Shown here: piece after piece, positions 23,901 to 35,180 of the stretch
Layout of the letters: every line of letters starts with the position of its first letter
Numbering within the stretch: the first letter of the stretch is position 1
NCBI RefSeq assembly: GCF_018143015.1
Contig: NC_054741.1
Location: forward strand, 11,868,683-11,932,682
DNA: 64,000 bases
Reading direction: 5' to 3'
Source: Lytechinus variegatus
Lineage: Eukaryota > Echinodermata > Echinoidea > Temnopleuroida > Toxopneustidae
Notes under the pieces: model-generated
The model's input: only the letters and a program-made list of their open reading frames with translations
What the model was told of the DNA's origin: nothing
Database searches by the model: none
Translations under genes and position numbers: made by a program

Positions 23901-24029
23901 ATTCCCCATCGTAATAAAATCGTCAAAAAATGCCCCAAAACTCACCTTCTTATCCCAGATCTGAAGGGGTTTGCTGCCGATGCTGTATAGAATCGACAGG
24001 AATCCACTTTGAAACGTATTTTTGAACAT
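20970..24029 (-). CDS. CFAP20: CFAP20 (Bug22/GTL3), copy 2, four coding exons
   Basis: On the minus strand the coding exons are 24029-23946, 22910-22596, 22105-22040 and 21092-20970, joining to 588 nt, 195 residues plus TAA. The product covers the full CFAP20 family and is closer to the human protein than copy 1 at several places ([19 protein letters not shown]). The 315-bp second exon equals exons 2 and 3 of copy 1 joined exactly (80 + 235), so one intron is missing here or extra there. Exons 1 and the front of exon 2 differ from copy 1 at many synonymous sites, while the following 200 bp are almost identical. The gene faces copy 1 tail to tail with 6.7 kb between stop codons. The end GANPRS differs from the human tail. 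Confidence 0.95.
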
Positions 24030-24098
24030 TTTCGGTTGATTTCTGAGTTCTTTGTCGCTGAGAAGAATTCCACACGTCAGGTCTCCGTGACCTCGTTG

Positions 24099-24114
24099 AT
24101 TGCTAATGGCAAAC
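24099..24114 (-). promoter_or_regulatory. X-box-like RFX site upstream of CFAP20 copy 2
   Basis: On the minus strand the sequence is GTTTGCCATTAGCAAT, about 70 bp before the ATG. It has two half sites in inverted order with a short spacer, close to the RFX X-box pattern GTTGCC-N(1-3)-AGCAAC found in cilium-gene promoters. The role is inferred from motif and position. Confidence 0.5.
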
Positions 24115-24129
24115 TGGCGAAGCTTGTGT

Positions 24130-25700
24130 TGTCGTTACGGCGAGGGCGCTGCCCATAGTGCTATCTCCATGGATACTCGTTGCACCTGCTATGAATGGAG
24201 CTCGCCGCGCAAAGGTTTTCTTTGGTGTTCCACGTCGAGGCGGATGGATTAGGCGTACAAATCAGACCGTTAATTAGTGCATACTCTCAGTCCCTTTTTT
24301 CGAAAAAGTTTACGCATGCTGCCTGCTGCCCCCCAGCGAAAAATTTCGTCGTACGGCCATGAAAGAAACAATTGCAAGATGTTTTTCTGTTTTTTTTTCT
24401 TTCGGCACTTCCCATTCCTTTCCAATTTGTGTTATGACCAAAGTGGGTACTTGTCCAGGGCCCCTTACCCCTATCTGTGCCTATGCTTACATTGTGCAGG
24501 GAGTCAGCTTTAGGCTTAGTATTTGAATTTTGAAAAATTAATATAGGAAAATGAGTGTAGGCCCTATAGTGCAATTATAATTAAACAATATCTTATTCAC
24601 TTTGAATTTAATTATTTAAGATAAAATATACCGTGAATTGTGTCATTTGACAAGAAATTGCTATTATATGCACTGAGTGTTAATTTATCCCTGACTGTAG
24701 GCCCATAGCTGCTCGAAGAGAGAGAGAAAATGAGCAAAAAAAAAACTCAAGACGAGCTTCGAAGACCAGTTTATCGATTGGGCAAATGGGTGATATGTAA
24801 ACCATTTTTTTGTCAGAATCATGAAAGAAAATATACATGTAGGTAATGGGTATCATCCAGAAATCAAAAGGTTTGTAAATTAAGACTAACCTCGCACTGT
24901 GTTAGTGTTCGATACATTCGGTGTTTGCGCTCGTACCGCGAGACCAATCCTTCGGTGTAAAATCATTGGGTTGGAGAGTAGAAAGAGTCATCAGTCAATG
25001 GGAGAGCTGTTCAAAGCAATCTGATTGTGCGAACAATTGTTTGGATCAGCTTTAGCTCGGATTATATACGACGAGAAGGGATTGCACCCAATCAGTTTTT
25101 ACACTCCATTCACGATTATAGGTGAAAATAGCAGTGGGGGAATAGGGAGGGGATGAATAGGGTCAAAGCCAAAGCCTAGAAACAGATGTGGGGGGGGGGG
25201 GGGTAGCTACAACAACGCCTATCTTCGATTTTGATATGGAGTATGATGGGAACATTTCATCTTCATTGTCCATAAGAGGAAATTAAGCGAAAATGAATAC
25301 AAATATTTCGGACAGAAAAAAAGCAAATACATGTCCGGGGCAATTAAATGTGCCCATATCTATGGCCATCATAATCACAACACTTGGAAGCTCCTTGATT
25401 TTGCATAGCGTATACACTTTCCATGGGGATATAGTGTAGAAATCTGATTTTTATTATGTAATCCTCGAGAGATGAAATACAAAAATTCAAAACGAAAATG
25501 AGTATACCTAATTTGGAAAGAAAAGCAGCTTGCATTTGTCAGGGGCAAATTTGCGGTGCTGATCGAAATCTCTTTATCGACGATCTGCGATGATCCTACT
25601 CGCATCATTTTGATTTTATTTATTTCTTCTTTTTTTTTTTTGGGGGGGGGGGCATAACATGGATTTTCATTGTATACCCGATTAACCACTTAAACGGACA
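24130..25700. other. Flank upstream of CFAP20 copy 2, no gene recognised
   Basis: CpG-containing DNA near 24130-24260 and again near 24890-25080 could be promoter sequence, but no matching exon was found. G runs occur near 25190-25203 and 25640-25652. Confidence 0.35.
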
Positions 25701-25710
25701 TGATTATTAC

Positions 25711-25857
25711 CCGGGGGCACGTTTCATAAAGAGTTAGATCTGCTGTAACTTTGCCATTATGGCAAGTTGGCAACTATACCATGGTGATTTTGATTGGCTG
25801 CTGAGGCCATCATGACAAATTTTTAACAGTTGTAACTCTTTATGCAACGTGGCCCCA
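25711..25857. repeat. Fold-back MITE, GTTTCATAAAG class
   Basis: Left end GGGGGCACGTTTCATAAAGA and right end TCTTTATGCAACGTGGCCCC are inverted relatives around a 100-bp interior. Same end style as 1134-1302. Confidence 0.65.
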
Positions 25858-27123
25858 GATCGGCGTACTGATTGGGAGCTCGGGGACCATGGGTTCCAAA
25901 CTTTTCACAACAAAAGAGACTAATAAATGAAATAAGGAAGGATCGACAAATGGGTGAAATTTGATGTAATTTCCCTTACATTATGTTAAAATCTATCATA
26001 AAATTTGTCAAATATTCGTTCGCTTTGCTTAATTGAAACTTTTGAGAAATTTGGCGACATACACGATGTTTGGCCCTCAAACATTTCTGCTCATTACATC
26101 ACTTATTTTCACATTTTTGTATGAAGTGGTTCAACAGAACTGTTCATGTTAATGATGATCGGTAAATAATTATGGAGGGGGGGGGGAAATAATCTCGAGC
26201 CACCATGAGCATTGGGGGGCAGGGGAGCAAAAAGAGCTGCAAATGTCTCACCCAGGCTCTGCACTACAGTATTTATCTATTTATTACTGACAATTCATTT
26301 AAACTTTTACAGATTATATTTTTAATTTTCTTTAGAGTTGTATTCTTCGACATATACATAAACAAAAGGGCCAAATATTTTTTTTTGTAATCCCCACTCA
26401 TGTACTTAATAAGAATAAATTATTTAACACAATGTTTTGTATTACTTGCAAACTGATGAAGGTTTGAGGGCCATGACCCCCTCCCAAGTTCTACGACCAA
26501 GTTGGGGGGGGGGTAAAAAAAACGTATAGTAAGATAATGCCATTTTATGAAAATCTAGTAAACATCACAAAATTAGATTTCACTGTTTTAATTATGATCA
26601 TCCCTGTGATTTTCAAGTAGTGAAAAAATATAGCCCCGTCCAATGTCATCAGGGTTGCATTTAAATTAATGAAAGGACTTTCAAATTCGAAATATTTTGT
26701 CAACCCTCTGCACACATGGTTCATTTTCATTTATTCATCATTTAATTCCGTTCTATATCATTCCTTTAAATTTGGTAGAAATTCAATTTAGGGAGAAATT
26801 CGTTCAAACTAATGGCCCAAAGTCGTCATTTAATTTCGCAACGACGAACTGATCGTTTAATTTCACCCAAAATACCATTTTCAATTTCATTAATCGGCAC
26901 ACATATTTGCACTTTAAACGTCCAAATTCAGATAACATGTTTCTGTGTTCATTTTTCTTCTATAACGTTATACAATTTTTTGTCTCCAAACTTTACCCTA
27001 CTTTTTTTCTAATCTTTCAGTTAGAATAATTTTATTCCATTATGTTTGATAAAGACGTAATTCATGTAACACTTATAGGATATAGGATATGGTTGTGAAC
27101 GGTTATTCTTTTAGTGATTAATG
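25858..27123. other. Intergenic, no gene recognised
   Basis: AT-rich DNA with G runs near 26176-26185 and 26503-26513. Nothing coding seen. Confidence 0.4.
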
Positions 27124-27135
27124 AGTGGGTGCAGG

Positions 27136-28628
27136 CAGGGTGACCAGATTTCACAAAATGAAATACGGGACAATCGACAAAAAAGATCAACAAAGAAGGC
27201 TACACAGTGATGTTAGACTTGTGAAAAAAATATAAGAATTGGAATGGAGGGTGAACGAAAGAATGAAGGAGAGAAAGAAAAAAACGAAAGAAAGGAGATG
27301 AATTGAGAAGAAAGAAAAAAATGAAGGGAAAAAAGAATAAAAGAACTGAAAGAGAATAAAAGAGAGAAAAAGGTCACCGTCATTCTTTGAATTCATGTAG
27401 AAAGAAAGGAAGGGAAGATGAATAAATGTGTAAATTCAAAGACAAAATAAAGAAGAAAAAACAGTAAGAAAAAAGGAAGAGGAAAGAAAAAATGAAGGAA
27501 AGTCATGTTTTCTTCATTCTTTGAAAGTAAGAAACAAAGAAAGAAGAAAAACAGGAAGGGAAGAAGGAAGGAAAAAGGGAATAAGGGAAAAGAATAAACG
27601 AAAAATAAACTAAAGAATGAAAGAAAGAAAGAAACAAAGAAAGAAAGAAAGAAAGGAGAAAAAAGAGGGAGGAAAGGATGAAGGGAGGAGAGAATGAAAA
27701 AAAAAGAAAATAATGGAAGGAGAGAACGAACGAAAAGAAAACGGAGAAGGGGAGAAGGAAGCAAAAAAAGTTTAAGGAAAAAAGAATGAAGGAAATAAAA
27801 CTTTGAAAAAGAAGGGAGGTAAGAGAAATAAGGAAAGAAAGCAAAATGAACAGAGAGAGAAAGGATCATGAAAGAAAGATAGGAAATAAAGATAGATGGA
27901 ACCAAAAAGGGCAAGCAGGAAGGAAGGATAGAAAAGAAAGAAAAGTTTAAACTTCAAGCAAACAAAAAAATCCAATCATCTAACAAAAATCATGATATTT
28001 GGTGCTTTTTAAATATATCTTTCAAATAAAAAATAAAATGTTTCAGAAATGAATACAATTTCAAAGTGAGACATTGTCAACTTAAAAATTAGATGAAACA
28101 TCGCGGCATGATACACAACAAGACTCAAAACGAGAGCTGTAACAACTAGATCTAGTTATGAAAACTCATAAAACTTCTTTCTTCGATCACATCTCCAAAT
28201 CAGTAACCTGAGAATCCATACTATAATACAATTTTCTGCCGATTTTGTGATTATTTTGGTGGAAAAACTGTTTATCATGTCATTGTTTGCACCATTGAGA
28301 ATCTGCTCCGATCCTAATTCCCTAGCCAGTACCTGCCACACACAGGCGGGAGGCCAGTTTGCAATGTATTGGGTTAATTAGCAAGAAAATCACCGTAGAA
28401 CTTGCAAAGGTTTTATTATCAATTTTATTGTTGCCTCTGCTTCGTTATCCGTTATCTGTTGGTTACTTGATGAAAATTCGTCACTTTTAAATGTATTAAC
28501 TACATCATTTGTTCAATATTCTGAAATACGGGACAAATAGGCGTCCCGGGAAGGGTTTGTCGGGACGCCGGGACACAGGAGCAAAATACGGGACGATCCC
28601 GGGAAATACGGGACATCTGGTCACCCTG
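27136..28628 (+). mobile_element. Non-autonomous hAT-type element nested in a MITE
   Basis: The terminal inverted repeats are perfect over 14 bp, CAGGGTGACCAGAT at 27136-27149 and ATCTGGTCACCCTG at 28615-28628. The flanks are the perfect 8-bp duplication GGTGCAGG at 27128-27135 and 28629-28636, as expected for hAT transposition. Subterminal repeats of AAATACGGGAC occur once near the left end and several times in the last 110 bp. The centre (27190-27960) is a purine-rich tract. No transposase, so it must have been mobilised in trans. Confidence 0.88.
27190..27960. repeat. Long homopurine-rich tract (GAAA/GGAA)n
   Basis: About 770 bp dominated by A and G on the plus strand, with little C or T. 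It produces minus-strand open frames of up to 173 codons made almost only of F, S, L and P, which are compositional artefacts. Confidence 0.85.
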
Positions 28629-28843
28629 GGTGCAGGGGCGGATCAAGGATTTCCAAAAAAAGGGGCATTTTCCCTAGGAATTTGACGAGCAAAACCGAAG
28701 GTTTTTAACCAAAGAATAAGGGACGGTCCACGATTTTTTTTTAATTGTGGCTCTCAAAGGGGGGGGGGCACGGACACGAGCCGGGTGTGCCACCCCCCCC
28801 CTGGATCCGCCAGTGAGTGGGTGGATGACCTGTGTCAATGGTA

Positions 28844-29127
28844 CACTGTTAAAAAACCCTGATTTTACAGAAAAAAGAAAGAAGATTTTGCATAAAGCAA
28901 TAACAGAATCATTCTGTAAATTCATAAAACATGAATTATTCTGCAACTTAACAGAACAGTTCTGTTTAAAAAAAGGAAAAAGGGTGTTTTATTAAAGGAA
29001 ATTTGTAAGGTTCCATACACCAAATACCAATTTCCTGTAAGATTACGCAATCTGGTAAGATTACAGGTGTTCTCGAGACTCTGCTGCAGGAACTTCTTTT
29101 ATTTTAAGGATAAATTTTCTAACAGTG
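28844..29127. repeat. MITE with CACTGTTA ends
   Basis: CACTGTTAAAAAA at the left and AAATTTTCTAACAGTG at the right form inverted ends. Both are flanked by TA, compatible with a TA target duplication. About 280 bp, non-coding. It begins about 20 bp after the target duplication of the outer hAT-type MITE. Confidence 0.55.
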
Positions 29128-29129
29128 TA

Positions 29130-29995
29130 GGTATTTTTTCATCATCTTGTTCTTTTTTTATTTCACATAATTGTAAATTATATCGTTGTGGGGAAGGGAT
29201 GGTATTGACCACGTTCTATAGTTGAGTGAAAGTGGAAAAACGGGTTGTTGTTCCGATGATGGTTTTTCAGATGGATGATACATTTCAGTATAATGGTAAA
29301 CATCCATTTAAGAAGTAAAACCCATTTCCATAATCATTCAAATGAAGTAAAAAAATAAAATAAAAACGAAAAACACTGTCCATATCCTATAAGTGATCGC
29401 ATATTAATGATTTTGAATTCCTAAACCTTCGCAAGGAGGGTACCGTTGCGAATTTGAAAACATCTCTTCGGCTATTTGAATTTGCTTGATCTTTATACTT
29501 GTTTAAATGAAATAACCATGAAATCGCGTGCCAATATGATTAAATCAAATAAAGTATTTGGGTATTTAAATGTTTATCTCATAGGTCATTCGAATTAGTT
29601 GCAAATTGAACTATTACATCATTAAATCGGTTGAAATTTTGACGAAATTGGACGGAAAACCTATAGTAAAAACTCTGAAGAAACAGGATGAAGAAGGGTG
29701 TAAAAAACAAGGCTATAACCCCCTATAATTTGAGAAACAAATACATGCCACATTTAAGTCATCTCCCTTCCCCCAGAAAAAAAAATATAATAAATAAATG
29801 AATAAATAAAAAAATCTTGGTCTATGTTTGAGTGACGACCGTTATTGTTTGTCCGAGCAAAGAAGCGGGAAAATGCTATTTGCTTATCCACTAGTCAGTC
29901 ACTGGCCGTTGAGGACTCAACCTTAAAATGCTATGCTATAGGGACATTTACTGCAACAGAGGAGCTTACACCTTAGGCACCTATTCATATCTATG
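29130..29995. other. Intergenic, no gene recognised
   Basis: AT-rich DNA without recognisable exons or repeat boundaries. Confidence 0.4.
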
Positions 29996-30632
29996 TTAAA
30001 GAGATACTCCGGGATGAAAATATTTATATCTTAATAAATAAAAGTAAAATTCACAGAGCAAAATGCTGAAAATTTCATCAAAATTGGAAAACAAATATCA
30101 GAGTTATTGAATTTCAATTTTCAAAATTTGCATTATTCTCGTGTAACAGTTCTAAGCATGTCTTCATGAGTATTCATTAGGTGGACTGATGATGTCATAT
30201 CCCCCACTAGTTCTCTTGTATATGAAATTAGGTTTATTCAAAATTTTCCAACCAAGAACTATTAACAATTGAATTGCTTATTAATTGAAATGATTGAATT
30301 GCTTATTACTTATTAAGTTCAGTAGTTATTTCTTGCTGCAACTTATTTCATGATAATGGAGACACATCATTTACACTTTTATGAAAAAAAGGAAACAATT
30401 ATGATTTCATGTAATAACATAAGAAAAGTGGGGATGTGACATCATCATCCCATGTAATGAATATTCATAAAGACTTGCCTAGCCCTAGAACTGTTTCACC
30501 AAAATAATGCAAATCTTTAAGATTCAATAACTTTCAAATTTGTTATCAAATTTTGATGAAATTTTCAGCATTATACTTCGTGAATTTTACTTTATTTATC
30601 TAGCTATATTTTCAGCTCAGAGCATCCCTTTA
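29996..30632. repeat. Long fold-back element, GATACTCCGGG class
   Basis: The left arm opens TTAAAGAGATACTCCGGGAT and contains AGAGCAAAATGCTGAAAATT. The right arm carries the reverse complement, including AATTTTCAGCATTATAC and AGAGCATCCCTTTATA. Arms of more than 200 bp flank a loop. A second copy is at 55886-56452, and a partial right arm lies near 35520-35740. Confidence 0.7.
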
Positions 30633-30639
30633 TAGGTTA

Positions 30640-33600
30640 GTAACGGTGATTATGTGACAAGACTATATAAACCAATCACACATGTTATGCAAAGCGATCG
30701 GAACGATTCATACTCCAGAAACTTCACATGAAATAAATGCCTTATTGCCAATACTGTAGATTTCTGACCAACAGTATCATTTCTAACAATTGTTTTTATT
30801 CGGCCTACAGATGAGATTTTTTATTTCAAGGCTTTTGTGTCCGAACAAGCTAAAATTAAAACTACACAAATAAATATTTGAAGTAGAATGTGTTTATCTT
30901 ATAAAATGTCAGAATCTCATCACATTCATTATTTCTGCCCAACTTTGGGAAAAGGAACAAGTGACACATCAGTCAAATTTGAGTTATTGTTGTTTCTGTA
31001 ACACCCTTTGTATGTTTCACGTCCTTGCAAAATTTTGGGAAGTTAGATTGCATTTACGCTATGTAAATGACGATCACGCATTGCTCATTTACAACAAATG
31101 ATACTTTTGTAACTTGCTTCCTTTTGCCAAAGTAGGGCATCATTGTCCTACCATGATGGCATAAAATCAATGATATAGTTGAAATCCTCCATACATCTCA
31201 AAATTAATTGCTTCTGTCTGCTGAAATCCTCTTGAGACGGTTTGTGAAACCGATGACGAATTGATACAGGCATGTTTATCATCCACTTAAGTTTCCACTT
31301 TCAACAAACTCTTTAGAATCAATGATTACAAAAAAAACATACCAAGCATAAATCAAGAGAGATACTGGGTAAATGCACTTTAATCTTTAAAGATATTTAC
31401 ACAAATAATAACCTTACACTGGAGCGGACCAACTTTCAAGAAGCTATATTATCAATAATACCTACATACAATTAGCACATTATTGGCAAAGACTATCTTT
31501 TTACATTTTCATTTGTACAAATAATAACACTCATTCTTTGCATTGATTGTTTTAATAAATGATCTCTGTATGCATGTATCAAAGTAAATAAGTAAACACA
31601 AAGAACAGTCAAACCTGTCTTAGCAGCCACACTTTCTAAAGTGAAATTTGGTGTTTAGTGACCAGTGGCCACCAAAATTGTCTCCAATTTGAAAGGAATA
31701 TGTTGTAGAGCCTGTCCATAAAGGCCAACTGTCAGTAGTGGCCATTTTTTTATTCCTTTGATCAGTTGGGTGGTCTTAGACAGGTTTGATGGTAGTTGGA
31801 GAAGTTTGTGTTACAATATCCATCAGAAATTAGTACACCCCCTTCCGTCCAAAAGAAACAAACTTTTCTGTGCAGCACTTCACCAAAAGATTAGTTTGAT
31901 TTCTGTCTATAAGCCATGACAAGACATCATCATTTAGTATGACAATGTTGCATTTAAATTCTGAAAGAAGCTGCAGAAAAAGTTATGCCAGGGTAATAAT
32001 ATCCAAAGTCCTTTGGAAGCACATAGAAATGCTAGATGATATTGGTAATGTAATATGCACTATTATTAATCAACATATCCATAGGGAGTGCACTCACTTA
32101 TGATGAAATTGGTACAAATACAGTTATAGATACAATGCAAAACTTGAATAACTGGGCAAATGTGATATTGATAAACATTATTATATTACCAAGTTTCAGA
32201 TTGGAGCTAGGTGTTCAAACAAAGCATACATTATGACCAGACCATCACATCATCTTCTATTATACAGATATGTAAATATCCTTATGGGAGGGCTGGGGGT
32301 TAATCCATATCATTCGACAAGAGTGCATTCATCTAGATATTAAGCTATCAAATTGCATATGTAAATTAATCAAAATGAAATAAAAGTGACAGGAAATACT
32401 GTAGAAACAACAGACATGAATCTTGTGGGAATTGCTTGAACTTAAAGCATGGTTTATAAACTGTTATTATACAAAATCATTGGAAAATTGCAAGATACCT
32501 TCCAAATTCAACACGATGCAGCATTAAGTGTTGGAATCTGAAAACCTTTTCAATAATAAACCTTATCATCTAACTTTAAGACAGTGTCACAAACTGCCAT
32601 TTTACAATTATGTGTCTCAGACACTGAATATTGACCAGCACATTATATGCTGACACTAACATAAAACAAAAAATTCAAATTTGAACACGTTGAAAGCTAG
32701 AGCAATCTGTCAAGTACTTCTGTATCCCAGCAGAAGAAATTAGAAAGTCCAATATAGTTAAACAGCAGAGTGTGACAGGGTCTTTCTTTCTATATACATA
32801 AACATGAACAAGATGATGGCGGACAGACAGGTGTGCAAGCAAAAAAATGAAGATTATTCTAATTTTTATTGTCCAAATATTAATTATAACCATCACTTCC
32901 AATAGCATCAGCTCAATTTCCTAAATTACTGAAATACATATGTAGTCAATTGTTGATAACCTAGAATGCAATATGATGTAGTCTTGTAAACTATGTTGTA
33001 GAGAGAAAAAAAATGTTGACTTACCATACTCTGAAAACTAATATTTCCAAAATCTTTCAAAAAATTCTCTTATGAAAAAAATTAAGGGAATTGCAAATTT
33101 TACAAAAATTAACGATTTTGTTAAATATCACAAGTAGACAGTATGACTAAAACCCAAGGGCCTATATCAGAACACCTGATACATGGCTGACACCTCCAGT
33201 AGGAGAGCTTGCCTGTAATACAGATTTTCAAGCCCCCCCCCCCCCAAACTGCAGGGGCCACAAGGCATTTTTTTGTAAACAAAATATCATGGCTTAAACT
33301 TAGGTAGCCAAATTACCAGAAAATAATGCCAGTTTTGCAGAAAAAAGGTGTGCCAGATCAGACAATATGCCAATTACAGATCATGGTAATTGAACAAAAG
33401 AAAGCTCTCTTGAATTATGAACTTCTCCTATTTAAGGACTATCAGCATGATTGGTTTGGCGTTAAACCCCAAAGGAGTTGACTTCTATCGATCATGTGGA
33501 TGATACTTTAAATTAAATAACAGTACATGAATTGAGCTACTAAACAAGATCCATGCTTCCTGACTTAACACAACTTTATATAAAATTGGTTATTATTGAG

Positions 33601-34384
33601 TTGATAGGGTCCTCAGAATACTTTTCCTTTTACCATTCTGTCTTTCATTAGCTTCCACCGACATCATATTTACCAATAAACAACAAGTTCTCCTTAACAA
33701 CAAACTGAAAACAAATACATGTACATGTAGATAAAATCAGACAAGCATAGAACTGAAGATATCATAATGAAAGGATGCAACATCACAAAACTATGACCTT
33801 TTTTTATACTGCTTATTTTCATGGAACAATTATGTACATGTACATATATATTCCAGTCATTATGCAAAAAAAGGGAACGATGTCAAAGTGATGTCATCCC
33901 ATTTACATAAAAAATATCAAATCTTATAGATTTGATAGCTAAATACCTCCACCACATCACAATAAATTAAGATAATGATGATTATACGAGTGACCAAACC
34001 AGATTTTACGATAGGAAAAAGTGAAATATCTAAAATATTTTTTTTTCTTATTCTAGAAAAAGTGAACGTGTGATGCCATCGCTTTATTTTCATATGAAAG
34101 TTGATGTACACATCACTGTTTTGTACAAATTTAGCAAAATTGAAAAATTTCACCCATCTCAAGCTCTTTAATATTTGCAATTTCTAACAATATTCAGCAA
34201 CAATGTAAATCACAGTGAAGTGATTTGACTTCCCAAAAGCAAATACGACATAATACATGCAATGTTAATCTATTAAAAGTGCTTAGCACTACAAGCCTTT
34301 CTTAAAAATGGATCCAATGGATAAATGTAACCACTATTATTTACACAAATTTTACTACCTTGTTGGCAAAAGGTCAAATGTAGG
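30640..34384 (-). other. Downstream region of the C/EBP-gamma gene, no other gene recognised
   Basis: AT-rich DNA that may include a long 3' UTR of the bZIP gene ending at 34385. A short fold-back MITE lies at 31609-31789. A C run lies near 33233-33245. No other exon recognised. Confidence 0.4.
31609..31789. repeat. Fold-back MITE, TCAAACCTGTCT ends
   Basis: TCAAACCTGTCTTAGCAG at the left is mirrored by GGTCTTAGACAGGTTTGA at the right. The interior holds two related GTGGCCA blocks. About 180 bp, non-coding. Confidence 0.7.
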
Positions 34385-35065
34385 TCATGTTGTGGTAGTG
34401 ATGCTCTCTGGGACATTCTTACAGGACAAGGACACAGTCACAGTATCAGTTTTAAGGACAACACGAGAGAGGGCTGGGTTAGGAGAACTGGACCCCAGGT
34501 TTGGGTTAGCACTGAAGAGCCCAAAGGTGGTACTAGGATCTGGGAGCTCATTAGCATGAGTCAGGAACAGGTCCTTCAGTAGCTCCAGCTCCTTGTGGAG
34601 CAAGGTGACCCTCTGCTCCAGGTCTGCATTCTCCTTCTTCAGCTCCGTCACCGCATCTCCGTCTCGCTGGCCTTTTGCCGGCTCTTCAGCCGACTTTTCC
34701 TCACTGCCTCATTGTTGCGCTCCCTGCGGCGCTTGTACTCCTCGCTGTCTTCTCGCACATCTTCTTCTTGGAACCGCTTCCTACCTTCCCGCCGCCAGCC
34801 TTGCGATCATCTTTGACCGAGTCGATGCCCGTAGAGTCAGGACACATGTTTTTTGATTGGCCAGTCTCCTGTCCTGATGGTGAGTTGCTCGTCGATGGCA
34901 TGTCTTCAGTGACGATAACTACCTCTTTGCCTGCTACAGGTGGTACAAATGAGGAGTCGCTTCTTGCTGACAATTCTCTGGGTGGAGACTTGCAGATCAC
35001 ATGTACAACAGCCTCTTGCTGATGTTGCGTCCAAGCAACGGAGAGGACTTAACTGATGATGCCAT
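34385..35065 (-). CDS. CEBPG: C/EBP-gamma-like bZIP transcription factor (frame broken)
   Basis: A single coding exon, as in vertebrate CEBPG. The recognisable parts, in order, are an N-terminal region starting MASSVKSSPLLGRN; a middle stretch with KSPPRELSARSDSS and KAGGGKVGSGSKKK; a basic region EEYKRRRERNN followed by EAVRKSRLKSRQK; and a leucine zipper TELKKENADLEQRVTLLHKE with Leu every seven residues. The zipper ends ELELLKDLFLTHANEL, close to human ELSVLKDLFLEHAHNL. C/EBP-gamma dimerises with other bZIPs such as ATF4 and C/EBP-beta and binds TTGC-type sites (family knowledge). These parts fall in different frames, with apparent single-base losses near 35022-35031, 34750-34754 and 34650. 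The breaks could be assembly errors or a decayed gene. The likely start is ATG at 35065; the stop is at 34385. Confidence 0.8.
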
Positions 35066-35165
35066 ATCTTAGGGTCTACAAAGCTGACTGTGATGCAGAT
35101 AGCTATTCACTGTGGCTGATCTGTATTCCGCACGGGATGGTAGGAAGCTAATTTACCACACCGCT

Positions 35166-35180
35166 TTACAGGGAGGCCAT
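35166..35180 (-). promoter_or_regulatory. Four-codon upstream ORF in the C/EBP-gamma leader
   Basis: ATG GCC TCC CTG TAA lies in the context CACCATGG, an excellent start context, and ends about 100 nt before the proposed main start. Short upstream ORFs tune translation of other bZIP mRNAs (C/EBP-alpha, C/EBP-beta, ATF4); a role here is inferred from position only. Confidence 0.5.

Larger units (their letters stand above)
27132..28815 (+). mobile_element. Short hAT-type MITE, split by another element
   Basis: The outer element starts CAGG at 27132 and resumes after the inner insertion at 28633 as CAGGGGCGGATC. It ends GGATCCGCCAGTG at 28815. The ends are imperfect inverted repeats sharing GGCGGATC. 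The flanks are the perfect 8-bp duplication AGTGGGTG at 27124-27131 and 28816-28823. Without the inner element it is only about 185 bp. Non-coding. Confidence 0.8.

Noticed and set aside
27393-27975. Minus-strand open frames of up to 173 codons rich in F, S and L
   Set aside because: They are translations of the purine-rich tract inside the hAT-type element. Low complexity, several frames open at once, no domain.
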